From contig CANNZV010002609.1 in the NCBI GenBank assembly GCA_947561585.1, positions 27,013 to 91,012 on the forward strand: DNA of 64,000 bases. The letters are read 5' to 3'. A program made the translations under genes and the position numbers. Shown in pieces: positions 37,390-49,055 of the stretch. The number at the start of each line of letters is the position of its first letter. Position 1 is the stretch's first letter. The DNA comes from Caprella mutica (lineage: Eukaryota; Arthropoda; Malacostraca; Amphipoda; Caprellidae). Below the pieces are notes generated by a model. The model made no database searches. It saw only the letters and a list, made by a program, of their open reading frames with translations, and had not been told where the DNA came from.

Positions 37390-40070
37390 ATGCCTAAAAA
37401 ATCAAATGCGAAGCAGTACACTCAAAAATGTCTGTTGAGAGCCATTGCCGAAATAAAAGATGGGAAGTCTTATCGTGAAGCTTCCGATAAGTACAATATT
37501 CCAAGGTCTACTCTCAGTGACAAAATTAATGAGAAAACGTCCCTCTCAGCACTCAAACCTGGGCCATCGACGTACCTCTCAGATGACAAGTATGGCTGAT
37601 ATTGGAAATGGCATTGTGAGGAACAGAATTCCGTTGATTGTTAAAGAGATACTAGATAAGGCCGAAAAAAATGGTTATGTAATCCCTCCCCCAAAAAAAT
37701 TCATCAACCCTAAACCTAGTTTGTGTTGGGCTATGAATTTATAAAAAGACACCCTAAGTTTTCTGCACGAACTCTAGAAAATTTAGGATCTCAGAGGGCA
37801 ATGTTATCGGAATATTGTATTCGTCAATGGTTCAAGAACTTAGAAAATTTTCTTGAAGAGGAGCATAACCTAAAAGCTGATGAATTTTTCATTGTAAATA
37901 ATGCCAATCGAGTCTTCAATTTAGATAAAAGTGGATTTCCCTTACAAGGCACAAACGGGAAGATGAAAGTTATAACTGAAAAAGGAAGAAAAATGTGTAT
38001 AAAATAACACCGAGACAAAAGAGCAAATTACAGTTCTCTCTTGTGTGTCAGGAGCGGGTACCTTCTCTAATCCATTTGTTATCTTCCCGGGAAAAAGGCA
38101 ACCAAGTTATAATTTCAGTGGTGTTGATGAGTCGGATTTTGATGTTGGCTATAGCCCGAATGGATGGATGACAGCAACTAACTTCTTCACATGGATTTCT
38201 AGGCTATTTTATTCATCTATTCGGAATGATATTACTTTTCCAATTGTGGTGTTTATGGATGGTCATAGCACCCACATCAATTTGACTGTATCTGAATTTT
38301 GTCGTGACCACGGAATAATCTGTACTGTTTTCCACCACATAGTGGCCATATTCTTCAACCCTTAGATGTCGCTGTTTTCGGCCCCCTAAAAAAGTGCTGG
38401 AACAAGAGCATTGATAAATTCAAGGAACTCCATCGCGTTCCAATGACGATAAATCATTTTTTTCCTGTGTTTGACAAAGCTTGGAAATCTTCAACTATGA
38501 GAAGCAATGCTGTTGCAGGTTTTAAGAACACTGGCTTGCTTCCATTCAATCCTAATAGTGTGGGTTACAGAAAATTAATTAACAAAGAAAGTGTTAGCAA
38601 ATGGAACCAGGAAAATAATATGGAATATTTGCATCAGAAAGAGAAACTTGGAATTGGACGATGCTTGATAAAGATTGAAAATATTATTTCACTAGAGGAG
38701 AAAGAGCTGTTTGAGAAGCTTGATGAAGAAGGTTATGATTTATTAGATGAAACAAGTTTCGGAAAACTTTGGCGGATATACAAATCCGTAAAAGACTTAT
38801 TCAACAGTAGTGAAGTTAGCAGAGAGGTAGAAAATTCCCTGACTGAAACTGTCCAATACCAGAATAGAAGTTTGGTTGAAGAGGAACGTACAAATATTGA
38901 TTTATTGAATGATTCCGACTCATCTTATGCAACTAATCATGGGCATGAAGATACATGCTATTCCATACTAACCGAAAATAATTCACCAAATGTAAATGTC
39001 CCGAAATTGTGTGATGCTTCAATTAAAACAGTTGTTATGTCCAGATCTTATGAAATGTCATCAGGTCCTCCGGTTATTTCCGTACCAGTATCTTCTGTTT
39101 TTGAAGTATCCCAATGTTTAGATGATTTACCGTTGAACAGACCTTGCTCTTCTTTGACTGCTGGTGATAAATATTCTACACAACTATTAGATAATTGATC
39201 GTTTGTTCGTGTCGACCCCCACCGCTCAGCCCCACGGCTGGCTGTGCTCACTCCCCGTCCCCCCGGCGCCCACCAGCTTATCCCCCCACTCAGCCAGCAG
39301 AGCCACCGCAGCCACCGGGTCGCGCCACAGGTCTATCGTCTCCAGTCTCGTGGGCACGTCAGGGCAGTTGAAGAGGTGGTTTGTGTCATGGGGTTGTCTA
39401 TTGCATAGGGGGCACAAGTCAGTTGGGTGATTTGTTTCGTCTATTTTGTGAAGATATGTCTGAAGGAGTGGTGATTTGATGGTCCGTAGTTGGGCCAGTC
39501 TTCGTCTAGTCAGTCTGTCTAGTGTCTCTTCAGATTTGTCTATGTCTGGGGCTGGGGCATTGAGTATCTTGTTGTCCGGTCGCTCCTGTAAGTATTTTTC
39601 TACTGCAGATTTGTGGTTTGCTTTTAGTCGAGTTTGTATGGAGTCTGTACTATGTGGGTCAGGTGCTGTCGTATAGTTATTGTTGTTGTTGAAGGTTGTT
39701 TGTTTCATGTAGCGTGGGTATGGTTGTTGTTCAGTCAGTTTGTGTAGTGGGTGGTCAGTCGATGTCGCTTTTAGTCTGAGTTGTGTGGCGTGTAACTGTA
39801 AATGTGTGTCTATAGGTTGATGATGAATTGATCATCTGATTCATCTCGAATTAAAAAACTGTTTGTTTCGCCAGTGACTGCAATATCCTCTATTTCCCTC
39901 TCAACTGATACATCGACTGCTATCACATTGACTGCTTCTTCTTTTTCTGCCAAGTCCAATGTTTCCACACTTTTCGCCAGATCTTCCCTTCCTTTAATAT
40001 CTGACAAATCATCTGTATTGTCAGTAGCTGGACCTAGTAAGCAAAAATTTGGACCTTCATTTGTTACTCC
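37390..40070 (+). pseudogene. Decayed pogo-type transposase (5' and catalytic parts)
   Basis: The ATG at 37390 follows attgcaggc, possibly a splice acceptor. Residues 1-60 form a pipsqueak-type helix-turn-helix (REASDKYNIPRSTLSDKI). Frameshifts lie near 37590 and 37735. The next block has the first catalytic Asp in NLDKSGFPLQG. A break at about 38007-38045 follows, then the second Asp in VVFMDGHSTHI. Another frameshift near 38320 moves HSGHILQPLDVAVFGPL (third Asp) to another frame, giving a spacing of about 35. From 38443 a long acidic tail runs to a TGA at 39196. After the LINE fragment at 39201-39825 the frame continues to about 40070, where it meets BEL-2. The C-terminal PHD finger is found at 61571. 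Together this is a pogo/jerky-type DDE transposase gene broken by frameshifts and insertions. Confidence 0.8.
39201..39825 (-). mobile_element. 5'-truncated non-LTR retrotransposon (Jockey/I type), 3' end only
   Basis: The insert is flanked by the direct repeat aattgatc (39193-39200 and 39826-39833), an 8-bp target duplication, within the pogo gene. On the minus strand one open frame runs from the insertion edge (about 39820) to a stop at 39226. It encodes the C-terminus of a LINE ORF2, with LRTIKSPLLQTYLHK, then the zinc-knuckle-like CPLCNRQPHDTNHLFNC, then LWRDPVAAVALL. This region follows the RT or RNase H domain in Jockey/I-group elements. There is no poly(A) tail; the 3' end is acgaacaaacg. 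G+C is visibly higher than the surroundings. Confidence 0.8.
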
Positions 40071-42606
40071 AACAAAATATCACAACACCAGTTTGAATGA
40101 CCAGTTGATATCAGGACCGGATATAAACAATAGACTGAGATATAAACAATAGACTCGTGCAATACCGTGCCAACGTTCGCATTTTCGGCAATAACTCCAG
40201 CCCTGCTATAGCCGGTTTAGGACTCCGTTATGCCGCCAATTCTCCTCCAACAACTGAAGACGTCTGCAATTTGGTGAGTGAATAATCTTATGTTGATGAC
40301 GGCCTCTCAAGTGCAGAAACTGTTGTTGGAGCCGTGAAGATCGCCGATGACACCATCAACGTCCTCAAACGTTGCAACATTAGATTGCACAAAATTTGTT
40401 CATCATCAAAAGAAGTAACTGAATCTTTCCCCGAATCTGAGAGAGAAACAGGTACTACTGTTGAATTAAAGGATAACATCCAGTCCACATTAGGTCTTAC
40501 ATGGAACACTGATTTAGATAAATTGATTATTCGCAGTGATGTCCCTGATCGACCGTTCACTTCTAGAGGACTTCTTTCAACTTCACATTCAGTGTTCGAC
40601 CCACTTGTAATCTGCTCACCAGTCTTGCTGGAGGGAAAATATATTCAGAGACGATTAATGACCTCTGAATCTGGCTCTATCTCATGGGACGATGATTTTC
40701 CCTAAGAGTTAAAAGGTGATTGGGACGCATGGAAAGCTTCAATCAGCGACTTTTCCGGCTTGTCATTGCCTCGCAGTTATCGACCAGTAAACTTTGGACC
40801 TGTTCAATCTATAGAATTACATGGATTCTGTGACGCCTCTAACGACGGAACTGGGTTCGTCATTTACCTGAGATCAACAAACACATCTGGGGATAACCAC
40901 ATCTCATTCGTCATCGGTGATTCTAAGATAGTTCCCAAATCGTCTCCTACAATTTCTAGACTTGAGCAATGTGCACTTTTAGACCTCTCTTCAGCTGTCA
41001 AAGAAGTAGCTGACAAGTTATCCATACCTGAAAAGCATATTTCTATATTCCGACAGCATGATCGTTCTAGGGTATTTATAGAATGAAACAAAGCGTTTTT
41101 CTCTTTACGTTACTCGTCGCATCGAAATGATATTAAAGAATTTCCCTTCATGTCGATGGTCCTTTGAACAAACATCAGAGAATCCAGCAGATATTTCATC
41201 GCGCAGACAATCTGTAGATTCACTTCATCAGTTCGATTTGGTTGACTGGTCCTAAGTTTCTCTGGGATGGTGGGTACAAAGACGTATCTCACGATGACAT
41301 CGATCTTCCCAAAACCTTACTAATTGCCAAAGCCTTGAAAACTGGAACTGTACACGAATCTCCTATCTTGTGTCTAGTCAAAAGATGTAGCTCCTTGAAA
41401 AAGACTTTGCGATCACTAATTCATGTCATCAACTTCACAGGGAAACTATCCGACAAAGTCAAACAGTCAAAAAGAATTTGTATCGCCCTACGTGGACCTT
41501 CAACGGAAGAAGAAGCTCTTCGTGTACTGTTGAAGGTAGTCCAAGAAGAGAGTTTTCTTACGCTTTTGAAAATGAATTCTGATTCTGACAAGAAGCTACT
41601 TGAGCTCTCACCCTTTCTGGACGATCACTCACTAATCCGAGTTGGAGGACGCCTCTCTAACTCAGACTTGGATAATGAGAACAAGTATCCAATCTTGTTA
41701 CCAAAAGAAAACCCGCTTACAAATTTGATTATTCGACACTTCCATGAATAAGTGAAGCATCAGACGCGCACAATAACGTTAAGTGCGATCCACAGAGAAG
41801 GTTTCTTCATCCACAAAGCTTCATCAGTAATTCGAAGCTACATAAATTCATGTGTAATTTGTAGGAGATTGCGACTTTTCCTGCACGTTCAAAAAATGAG
41901 TGACCTACCTAAGGATTGAGTTGAATGCCTCCCTCCATTTACCAACACTGGGATGGATGTGTTTGGCCCGTACGATGTAACTGATGGAGTGACGACAAGG
42001 CGTACAAACTCGACTAAAAGATGCTGGGCTGTAATATTCACCTGTTTGGTATCTCGAGTCACACACATAGAGCCACTTCCTTACCTCAACATAAGTAGCA
42101 TGAAGAATGCACTCCGCAGATTCTTCTGCATTCGTGGCTCCTGTAAACTCCTACGTAGCGACCAGGGTGCCAATTTCGTTGGAACCCGTAACTTGGATAA
42201 TTCATTATTCAAAGCAGTTGAAGAAGAAGCCAAACAACGCAACTGTACTTGGGAACTTAATCCTCCAATGGCCAGCCATTTTGGAGGAGTGTGGGAACGA
42301 CAAATTAAAACCGTCAAAGCTATTCTCTACACCTGTCTCTTCTTTCTTTACCAACGTAGTCCCTCCAGGGATGACTTTCATACATTTCTTCAGGAATGCG
42401 CGTGTATTCTTAACAATACTCAACTTTGGGAAATTTCATCAGATCCCAATGACCCCCGTCATCTAACTCTAGCGATGCTCCTAACTTTGCGAAGCGATTC
42501 TCCTGTAGAATCTTTGACATATGACACTAAGAACTCCCTTGCTTATGGCAGCAAACGCTGGAAACGAGTTCAATACCTTAGTGACCAATTTTGGTATCGG
42601 TGGCGA
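40071..42606 (+). pseudogene. BEL-2: decayed BEL/Pao pol (RT, RNase H, integrase)
   Basis: The fragment starts abruptly inside reverse transcriptase at SLNDQLISGPD. About 50 RT codons are deleted near 40145-40160. FGNNSSPAIAGLGLRYAA and the active site SYVDD (about 40287) follow with an in-frame stop before it. An RNase H block (FCDASNDGTGFVIYL), the linker, and the integrase core (GMDVFGPYDV, RSDQGANFVG, FGGVWERQIK, the DDE residues) follow to YRWR at 42606, where a CR1-like LINE interrupts it. Stops or frameshifts lie near 40704, 41085, 41235, 41750 and 41920. The 5' LTR, gag and protease are missing. BEL-2 continues at 45961 after the LINE. Confidence 0.85.
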
Positions 42607-42611
42607 TAATT

Positions 42612-45600
42612 AATTTCGATATTGTATTTCCATTAATCAATGGTGGATTATAATAATGTTGATGATATGGATGCCACTGAGAATCATTTCAACAGTTTAT
42701 ATCCTGGTTTAAATGATGGCAATCAGTCGAAGTACTATGATATTGAGAATTTGAATAGCAATTGTGAGAAGTCTTGTAATGATATAGCTCTAATACATGT
42801 CAATATCAGGTCATTATACCCAAAATTAGATCAATTTACTACTTTTCTTTCTTTACTAAATAATACTTATGACATAATATGTATATCTGAGGCATGGCTT
42901 AATTCTACAACGGAAAAGTTGGTGAATATTGATAATTATTGTATGTTTAACGTTTTAAGGGAGAATAGAGTGGGTGGTGGTGTCAGTGTGTTTGTACGAA
43001 ATTGTTACCAGTCTCAGATTATTAATGACTTATCCTATTGCCTGGACCATATTGAATGTATATTTATTAAAGCCTCTTACAGATCTAGGACAATAGTTGT
43101 TGGATGTATTTATCGCCCCCCGACCGGTAGTTTCTCCTTGTTTATGGATAAGCTTGATGATATACTTCTAGTTTTGTCGAGTATGAATAATGTGGAATTG
43201 TTTGTGGGTGGTGATTTCAATGTTAATATGTTGAACATAGAGTCAGACGCGAACAATATAAATTTTCTTAACTTGTTCTCTACCTATTACTTAGCTCCTG
43301 TAATAACGAGACCATCGAGAATAGATGACGTTTCTAATAGCCATACTTTGATCGATAATATATTTTGTAAAGCACCTAATAGGTTTATTTCGGGTTTGAT
43401 AACGTCCTCCTTGTCAGATCATTATCCTGTGTTCATATTATACAAAGATTTTTTCAATGATAATACTAATCACGCATTGAACCCGATCACAGTGAAGTAT
43501 AGACTTATTAATGAGGAAAATCTACTATCTCTTTGCAATGATCTTTTTGACTATGACTTTACCTCAATTTTGGAGGGTGAAAATGTAAATGAATCATTTT
43601 TAAATTTCAATTCAGTTATCATGGAGTATTACAGTCGTCATTGTCCAATGAAAACGAGAACTATTTCACATAAGGATTCGACAAAACCTTGGATTGATAG
43701 AGAGATAAAGAGTGAAATGAAACGTAGGGAAAATTTCTATAAGTTGTATAAATCTGGTAGAGTAGGTAGACAGGTCTTCACCGTACAACGAAATAGGGTA
43801 ACAGATATGATAAGGAGGAAGAAGAGAGAGTATTATGGTGGTAGGTTTGAGGAAGTTAAACATGATCTGAGACGGACATGGTGAATAATAAATGAAATAA
43901 TGAAACCAGGTGCCATTAATAAGAGTAGTGTTATTTCTGAGTTGAGGATGGATGATGGTGCTATTGTTAGAAGTGATATTGATATAGTAAATAATTTAAA
44001 TAAATACTTTTCAACCATAGGAGCTAATATTGCTAGTACATTTACTAATGCTGGTAATCCTGCTGATTTTCTCAGTGGTAATTACACAGAGTCCTTCTTT
44101 TTCTCACCTGCTACTCCTGGCGATATTTGTTCCTATATCATGTCCCTAAAGAATAAAAAATGTCATGTAGAATCCCTTCCTTCTTATGTCTTGAAGCGCA
44201 TTTCTTCTGTAATTTCACCAATTTTGTGTCATCTTGTTAATCTTTCTATAACTACTGCTGTTTTTCCTGATTTTCTTAAGATTGCGAGAGTTGTCCCTCT
44301 CTATAAAGGTGGAGATGATTCTGATATGGGCAATTATAGACCTGTTTCTATACTGCATATATTCTCAAAAATTGTGGAAAAGCATGCCCATAAGCAGATT
44401 TATTCTTATCTCGAAAATAAAAGCATATTAATTGACAATCAGAATGGATTTAGGAGTGGGAGGAGCACTTCTCAGGCAATCCTGAGGCATACTAAATTTA
44501 TCTATGGTGGACTCGATGAAGGTAAAGTTGTGTTTGCAATGTATTTGGACTTCAAAAAGGCCTTCGATTCCATCGACCACGAAATTTTATTAGAAAAATT
44601 ATCACATTATGGTGTACGTGGTATTTCAAATGATTGGTTCAGATCTTATTTAACCAATAGAAGACAGTTTGTACAAATTAATGATATTGCATCCACATTT
44701 GAAAATATTAATCATTCTGTGCCTCAGGGTAGTAATCTTGGGCCCCTCCTCTTTGATATCTATATAAATGATCTGCCAAATTGTACTAATTTTTTCGATT
44801 TTCTACTTTTTGCTGATGACTCAACATTAACTTGCAAGATACCTAAATTGAATTTAAATGGCATGAGTAATCTGATTAATGTGGAGCTTGCATTGGTGAA
44901 TAATTGGTTGAATGCTAACAAGATCATGATTAATTGTTCAAAAACTAAATACATTCTATATTCTTATAGAGGTGAATTTTCTTTCAATTCGCCGATAATG
45001 ATAGGAAATGCAATAATAGACCAGACCAATAATGTTGAATTTCTGGGAGTGTCTCTTGATCGAAATCTAAGTTATAGGAATCATGTTCAGGATATTGCTG
45101 GTAAAATATCTCGTAATTTGGGAGTTATATATAGGATACGTTATTTTGTGCCGGTCTGTACCTTGAAATCTCTATATTATTGCTTAGTTCATCCTTATAT
45201 AATGTATGCTCTAGTCGTATGGTTCCATGCCCCCATTTATCTAACTAATCAGATCAAAGTTCTACAGAAAAAGGCATTAAGTTTCATTTATGGTTTAAAC
45301 TATAATGAACATACTGAACAATATTTCATACAGATGAAATTGTTGACTATTGAGGACCTTTTCAAGTTGGTTGTTTCTGATCATGTATACCGAACAATAC
45401 ATATTGAAAATTATGACTGTTTTCTCCATGCCAAATTGATTACTTCTGGTGAACAACACAATTACCGTTTACGCAATAGCCACAAATTTTTGATCCCGAG
45501 GTGCAGGAGAACATTGTATTCATTATACGGGTGTCTCAATTTATAACAATCTCCCTGATTCCCTAAAGGATCTCTCCCCTAAATCCTTCAAACCAAAGTT

Positions 45601-45960
45601 GAAGAAATTTTTGGTGGATAGTTCCATTAACTAAAATATTAAGAAATTTAGAATTGAATCAAGATATACTTTATTTTTTCAGTGTTTTCAATGTTTTTTT
45701 TTCACTAGGATGTTAAGGTTGAATGTATGTACTTTTTTTTTCTTTTTCACTATTTTTTTCATATAGCTGCTAGAATTAAGTGTATGTATTTTTGTTATTT
45801 TAGGTAGGGAACCTTTATTTTAGATAGGATACCTTTGAAGCTCTAAGCTTACTAGGTCTTAAGTCCTTTTCCTTAATAAAAGCTATATGTATTGTGAAAG
45901 AGTTGCCCCGACTCTTTTTACTTCATGTAAGGGACTTTTGTTTTAATAAAAAAAAAATTA
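42612..45960 (+). mobile_element. CR1-like non-LTR retrotransposon inserted in BEL-2
   Basis: The insert splits the BEL-2 integrase C-terminal region between YRWR (42606) and the resumed frame at about 45963. It carries one ORF2-type gene and ends in aataaaaaaaaaa (45949-45958). There is no ORF1, so it is 5' truncated or starts at ORF2. The target duplication is unclear: aatta-like bases lie at both edges. Confidence 0.85.
42640..45633 (+). pseudogene. CR1-like LINE ORF2: endonuclease and reverse transcriptase
   Basis: An apurinic-type endonuclease domain comes first (HVNIRSLYPKLDQF, ISEAWLN, YRPP, GGDFNVN, SDHYPVF), ending at an in-frame TGA at 43882-43884. The same frame goes on into the reverse transcriptase (VVPLYKGGD, NYRPVSIL, NGFRSGRST, DFKKAFDSIDH, SVPQGSNLGPLLF, and the active site FADD at about 44809). 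The last ~35 codons are shifted to another frame near 45520 and end with TAA at 45631-45633. The enzyme would nick DNA and copy its own RNA at the target. One stop (possibly CGA to TGA decay) and one frameshift make it inactive. Confidence 0.88.
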
Positions 45961-46234
45961 TCTTCAAACCTTGCAACCCAGACGAAAATGGTTGAGTGCA
46001 GCAAGATCATTTCAACAAGGTGACGTCGTTCTGATGAAAGACATCACCATGAAGAGATATCAATGGCCTATTGGTAGGATTGTCTCTGTGAAGAAAAGTT
46101 CAGATGGTCTTGTGCGTACAGTTCATCTAGTTACTTCACCTCGTGGAACAAGTGGAGCACAACATTTCTGTAGGCCCGTTACTGAGCTCTCTCTTCTGGT
46201 AGCTTCAAGTCATTTGGTAGAGAATAGAGCATAG
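45961..46234 (+). pseudogene. BEL-2 integrase C-terminal end
   Basis: After the LINE the BEL-2 frame resumes (YLQTLQPRRKW, then GDVVLMKD, RWP-like YQWPIGRIV and VRTVHLVTSP) and stops at TAG 46232-46234. The block is the C-terminal DUF5641-type segment that ends BEL/Pao polyproteins. It is followed by a polypurine tract (agagaggggag) and the 3' LTR. Confidence 0.85.
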
Positions 46235-46243
46235 AGAGGGGAG

Positions 46244-46299
46244 TGTCGCGTTGATGCTCATCAGCACGATTTCCTCATTCTATTATTAAATATATGATG
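46244..46299 (+). mobile_element. BEL-2 3' LTR, first piece
   Basis: The LTR begins tgtcgcgttgatgc right after the polypurine tract and is cut at 46299 by BEL-1. It resumes at 60020-60070, is cut again by the TTAA MITE, and ends at 61185-61570 (...gtccactaca). The TG...CA ends fit an LTR of about 490 bp. Confidence 0.75.
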
Positions 46300-47105
46300 T
46301 GTAGCGACAGGGAAAAATAAAAAACTTTTGCTTGTTTTATTATCCTATTATTTCCAAGTCTCCAAATATAATGACATGAGAAGTTGGGTTTTCTACATGA
46401 CCACGTGCCTGCGGGTCAAAAGAAACTAGCATAAGGCTCACATTTAAGAAATAATGCAAAAATATAGTTAAAAAAGAAGCTACAACAAGGTTTGAACAAA
46501 TGTAAATTTATGACTAAAATAGGGAAGCTGAAAATTGCACCAGACAGCAAGTTTGGGACAGACTATGACACGAAATAAAACCTGGCACACAAAGTTAAAA
46601 TTTAGAACTATAAGGCATTAGTAATAAAAGTAGGTGAAAATATTTGAGCACAAATGAAAGCTGGTATAATGATTGATTTAAAAAGGGATTATAACTCTAG
46701 GAAATGTTGACTAAGTTTTCTTTAGGCTAGAGGTTTAAAAACACAGCTTCAAATTAAAAAGATTCAAAATGGCGACTGAACATAGCATCCATAGGTAATT
46801 AAGACAATTACTAATTCTACATAATAAACTTACTGGATGTAGTTTAAGGGGAGAACCAGGGTAAGAGATCACTAAAAAAGGCACCATGAAATTCTACTGC
46901 GGGCTTACGTTTACTGTGCCGCTTCCAACTTTGAAATGAAAATAGCCTAACAAACTGATGCGTCATTAGGTGACACCGGCAAATTAATTCTATAAGTGAC
47001 ATGAACAGTGGAGTAAAAGACTAGATAAAATTTATTGTTGTAACATATGAGGGAATCGAACTACCTATAATATATAAAATACAGAGGATGGTGTTGCACA
47101 CCACA
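46300..47105 (-). repeat. BEL-1 3' LTR
   Basis: 806 bp, TG...CA ends on the minus strand (tgtggtgtgcaacacc ... ctgtcgctaca). It follows a purine-rich stretch (gggtgggag). Its last ~257 bp on the plus strand recur once more at 60435-60692 through a local tandem duplication of the other LTR. Confidence 0.93.
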
Positions 47106-47131
47106 CTCCCACCCGAGTCACAGCACGTGAC

Positions 47132-48183
47132 TCAGCAATGGTGATCCTCCGAAGGCAAGAGAAGAACCAAATCGCTGATACATCTCCTGAGCACCGAACC
47201 ATTGCCCCCCGCAGAAGAAACCTGAAGCACAACACTGCGCACAAGGGAATCTCTTCCAAGGAGAACCTCTCGAACCCTCGCCATGGGCCAGACGTTGCGT
47301 GAAGCACCACGTTCTCGAAGTAAAACCACATCTCCGACAGCAACGCATGGAGTCTTCTTCTTCCATTTATGTCTCTCTGTCAACCGATGTATGAACGTGT
47401 CCCTCCACTTGACCCAAAACTGCTGCGCCAGGTATTGAACCCTTCTCCAGCGTGACTTTCCATAACACAGCAAGTCCGGCTCATGGAAATCTGAAATGGC
47501 GTGAGAGTTTCTGTTGCTTTTCAAATTTAATAGCATGGCCGGATAAATAGGCTGAGGGTCATTAGGGTCTGAGCCGACTTCATAGAGTGGGGTATGGTTC
47601 ACTATGGATGCACATTCCTGAATTACTGTTATGAACTCCTCTCGAGACAACGTTCGTTGTCCTAGCTGCCTCATGGCTCCTGAGAATATGTTCTTTATGC
47701 AACCCACCTTACGCTCCCATACACCAGCCTGATGACTAGCTCCAGGCGGGGTTAGTTCCCATGTCAGATCTGGAGCCTCCTTCATCATCCTTGAGCGCAC
47801 TGGGATGAAGTTCGTACCATTATCGCTGCGAAAACGCTTGCATTCGCCTCTAATGGCAATAAAGCGACGGAGGGCGAGGTCCAGAGACAAGGCATCCATC
47901 GAATACAGTGGCTCCAGATGCACGGCCCTACTGCTCAAACAGGTGAGCAGCAACACCCAGATCTTCTTAGAGGAGGAAGATCGTCGAGTTGCCCTACCAT
48001 CGTGAATTTCATAGGGAGCAAAGGTATCTATACCTGTAGATGTGAATGGTGGGGCAACTTCCAGCCTATCTGCAGGGAGATCTGCCATCTGTTGTCGCAT
48101 AAAGGCACCCCTGAGCTTACGACAAGTCACACAAGACTTTAGAAAGCTCCTTATTACTCCACTGCAACGATGCACGTGATATC
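47132..48183 (-). pseudogene. BEL-1 integrase core and C-terminal domain
   Basis: This is the 3' part of the BEL-1 polyprotein, cut from the rest by the Gypsy insertion. It starts inside the zinc-binding region (CVTCRKLRGAF), then the catalytic core with Asp in GIDTFAPYE, Asp in FRSDNGTNF and Glu in AGVWERKVG. SDPNDPQPIYPAMLL and the DUF5641-type end (GDVVLLRERG, WPMARV, VRSVVLQ) follow, stopping at 47132. The frame is open throughout. Integrase would insert the cDNA into the genome. Confidence 0.9.
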
Positions 48184-48627
48184 TGAAGAAATATACTGCA
48201 CACTAAGGAATCTAATCTTCTTTCGAGAACGATAAGTGTTTTGTTTACATTTATGTCACTTATAGCGACACAGAGAGACCGTGAACATCGGTCTCATCAT
48301 TTCATAAACTCTGTTAATTTGTGCTATTTTGTGTACATCTTCAGCTTATTAAAGGTAATATATATTGTATTAATAAATAAGGAAACTATCACAACATTAT
48401 TATATAGCAATTATTATTTTATATTCATTTATAGCTGTGAGTTCTGTACCACATACTCCCTAGCCACAACGTTACGTAGAGAATATTATCTAACTATGTT
48501 TGTGTAGATTAACTATTCGTATTGATAAAAGGTATTTTATATGTCATTAAGTAGTTTCATTCTTTGCAGAATGAAGATATCATCGTTTCAATAAAGTTAA
48601 GAAATTGAATATGACGAGTTTTCTTCA
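48184..48627 (+). repeat. Gypsy 5' LTR
   Basis: 444 bp. It carries AATAAA at 48590-48595 near its 3' end, a likely poly(A) signal in the matching 3' LTR. The bases after it (tgatatcttcatactgag) do not look like a usual TGG-type tRNA primer site. Confidence 0.93.
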
Positions 48628-49055
48628 TGATATCTTCATACTGAGCTGTGGCTGCATGCAGAGCAACGTAACACATGCTACCTCATGAACAGCCAGCAGA
48701 GCACTGAAGAAAGAATCTCGCTGCAGGAACATTTCAACAGAATATTATTCTCGTTAGGATATTTATTCTTCATTATTACCTGTATTTGCAAGATTATAAA
48801 AGTAGATATTGATTTATTATGTTATCTATTTGTTAATTAAGTATTGAATAGAATATTTATTTAATAACAATATCTCGCTGCCGGAATATTTTAGCAGAAT
48901 ACCATTGTTATTAAAATATATATTTTCATCATTATTACATTTATATGCAAGATTATATAAGTATATGCTGATTTATGATATGTTATCTATTTACTGATTA
49001 AGTATTGAATAGAAAATTTATTTCATAACATACAATTAATATTAGTATAATAACA

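Noticed and set aside
39810..40007. Minus-strand 65-codon acidic frame.
   Set aside because: It is the shadow of the plus-strand pogo transposase tail, which reads through the same segment.
48241..48507. 88-codon frame present twice (also at 53899-54165).
   Set aside because: It lies wholly inside the Gypsy LTRs and so appears twice; no protein family or context supports it.
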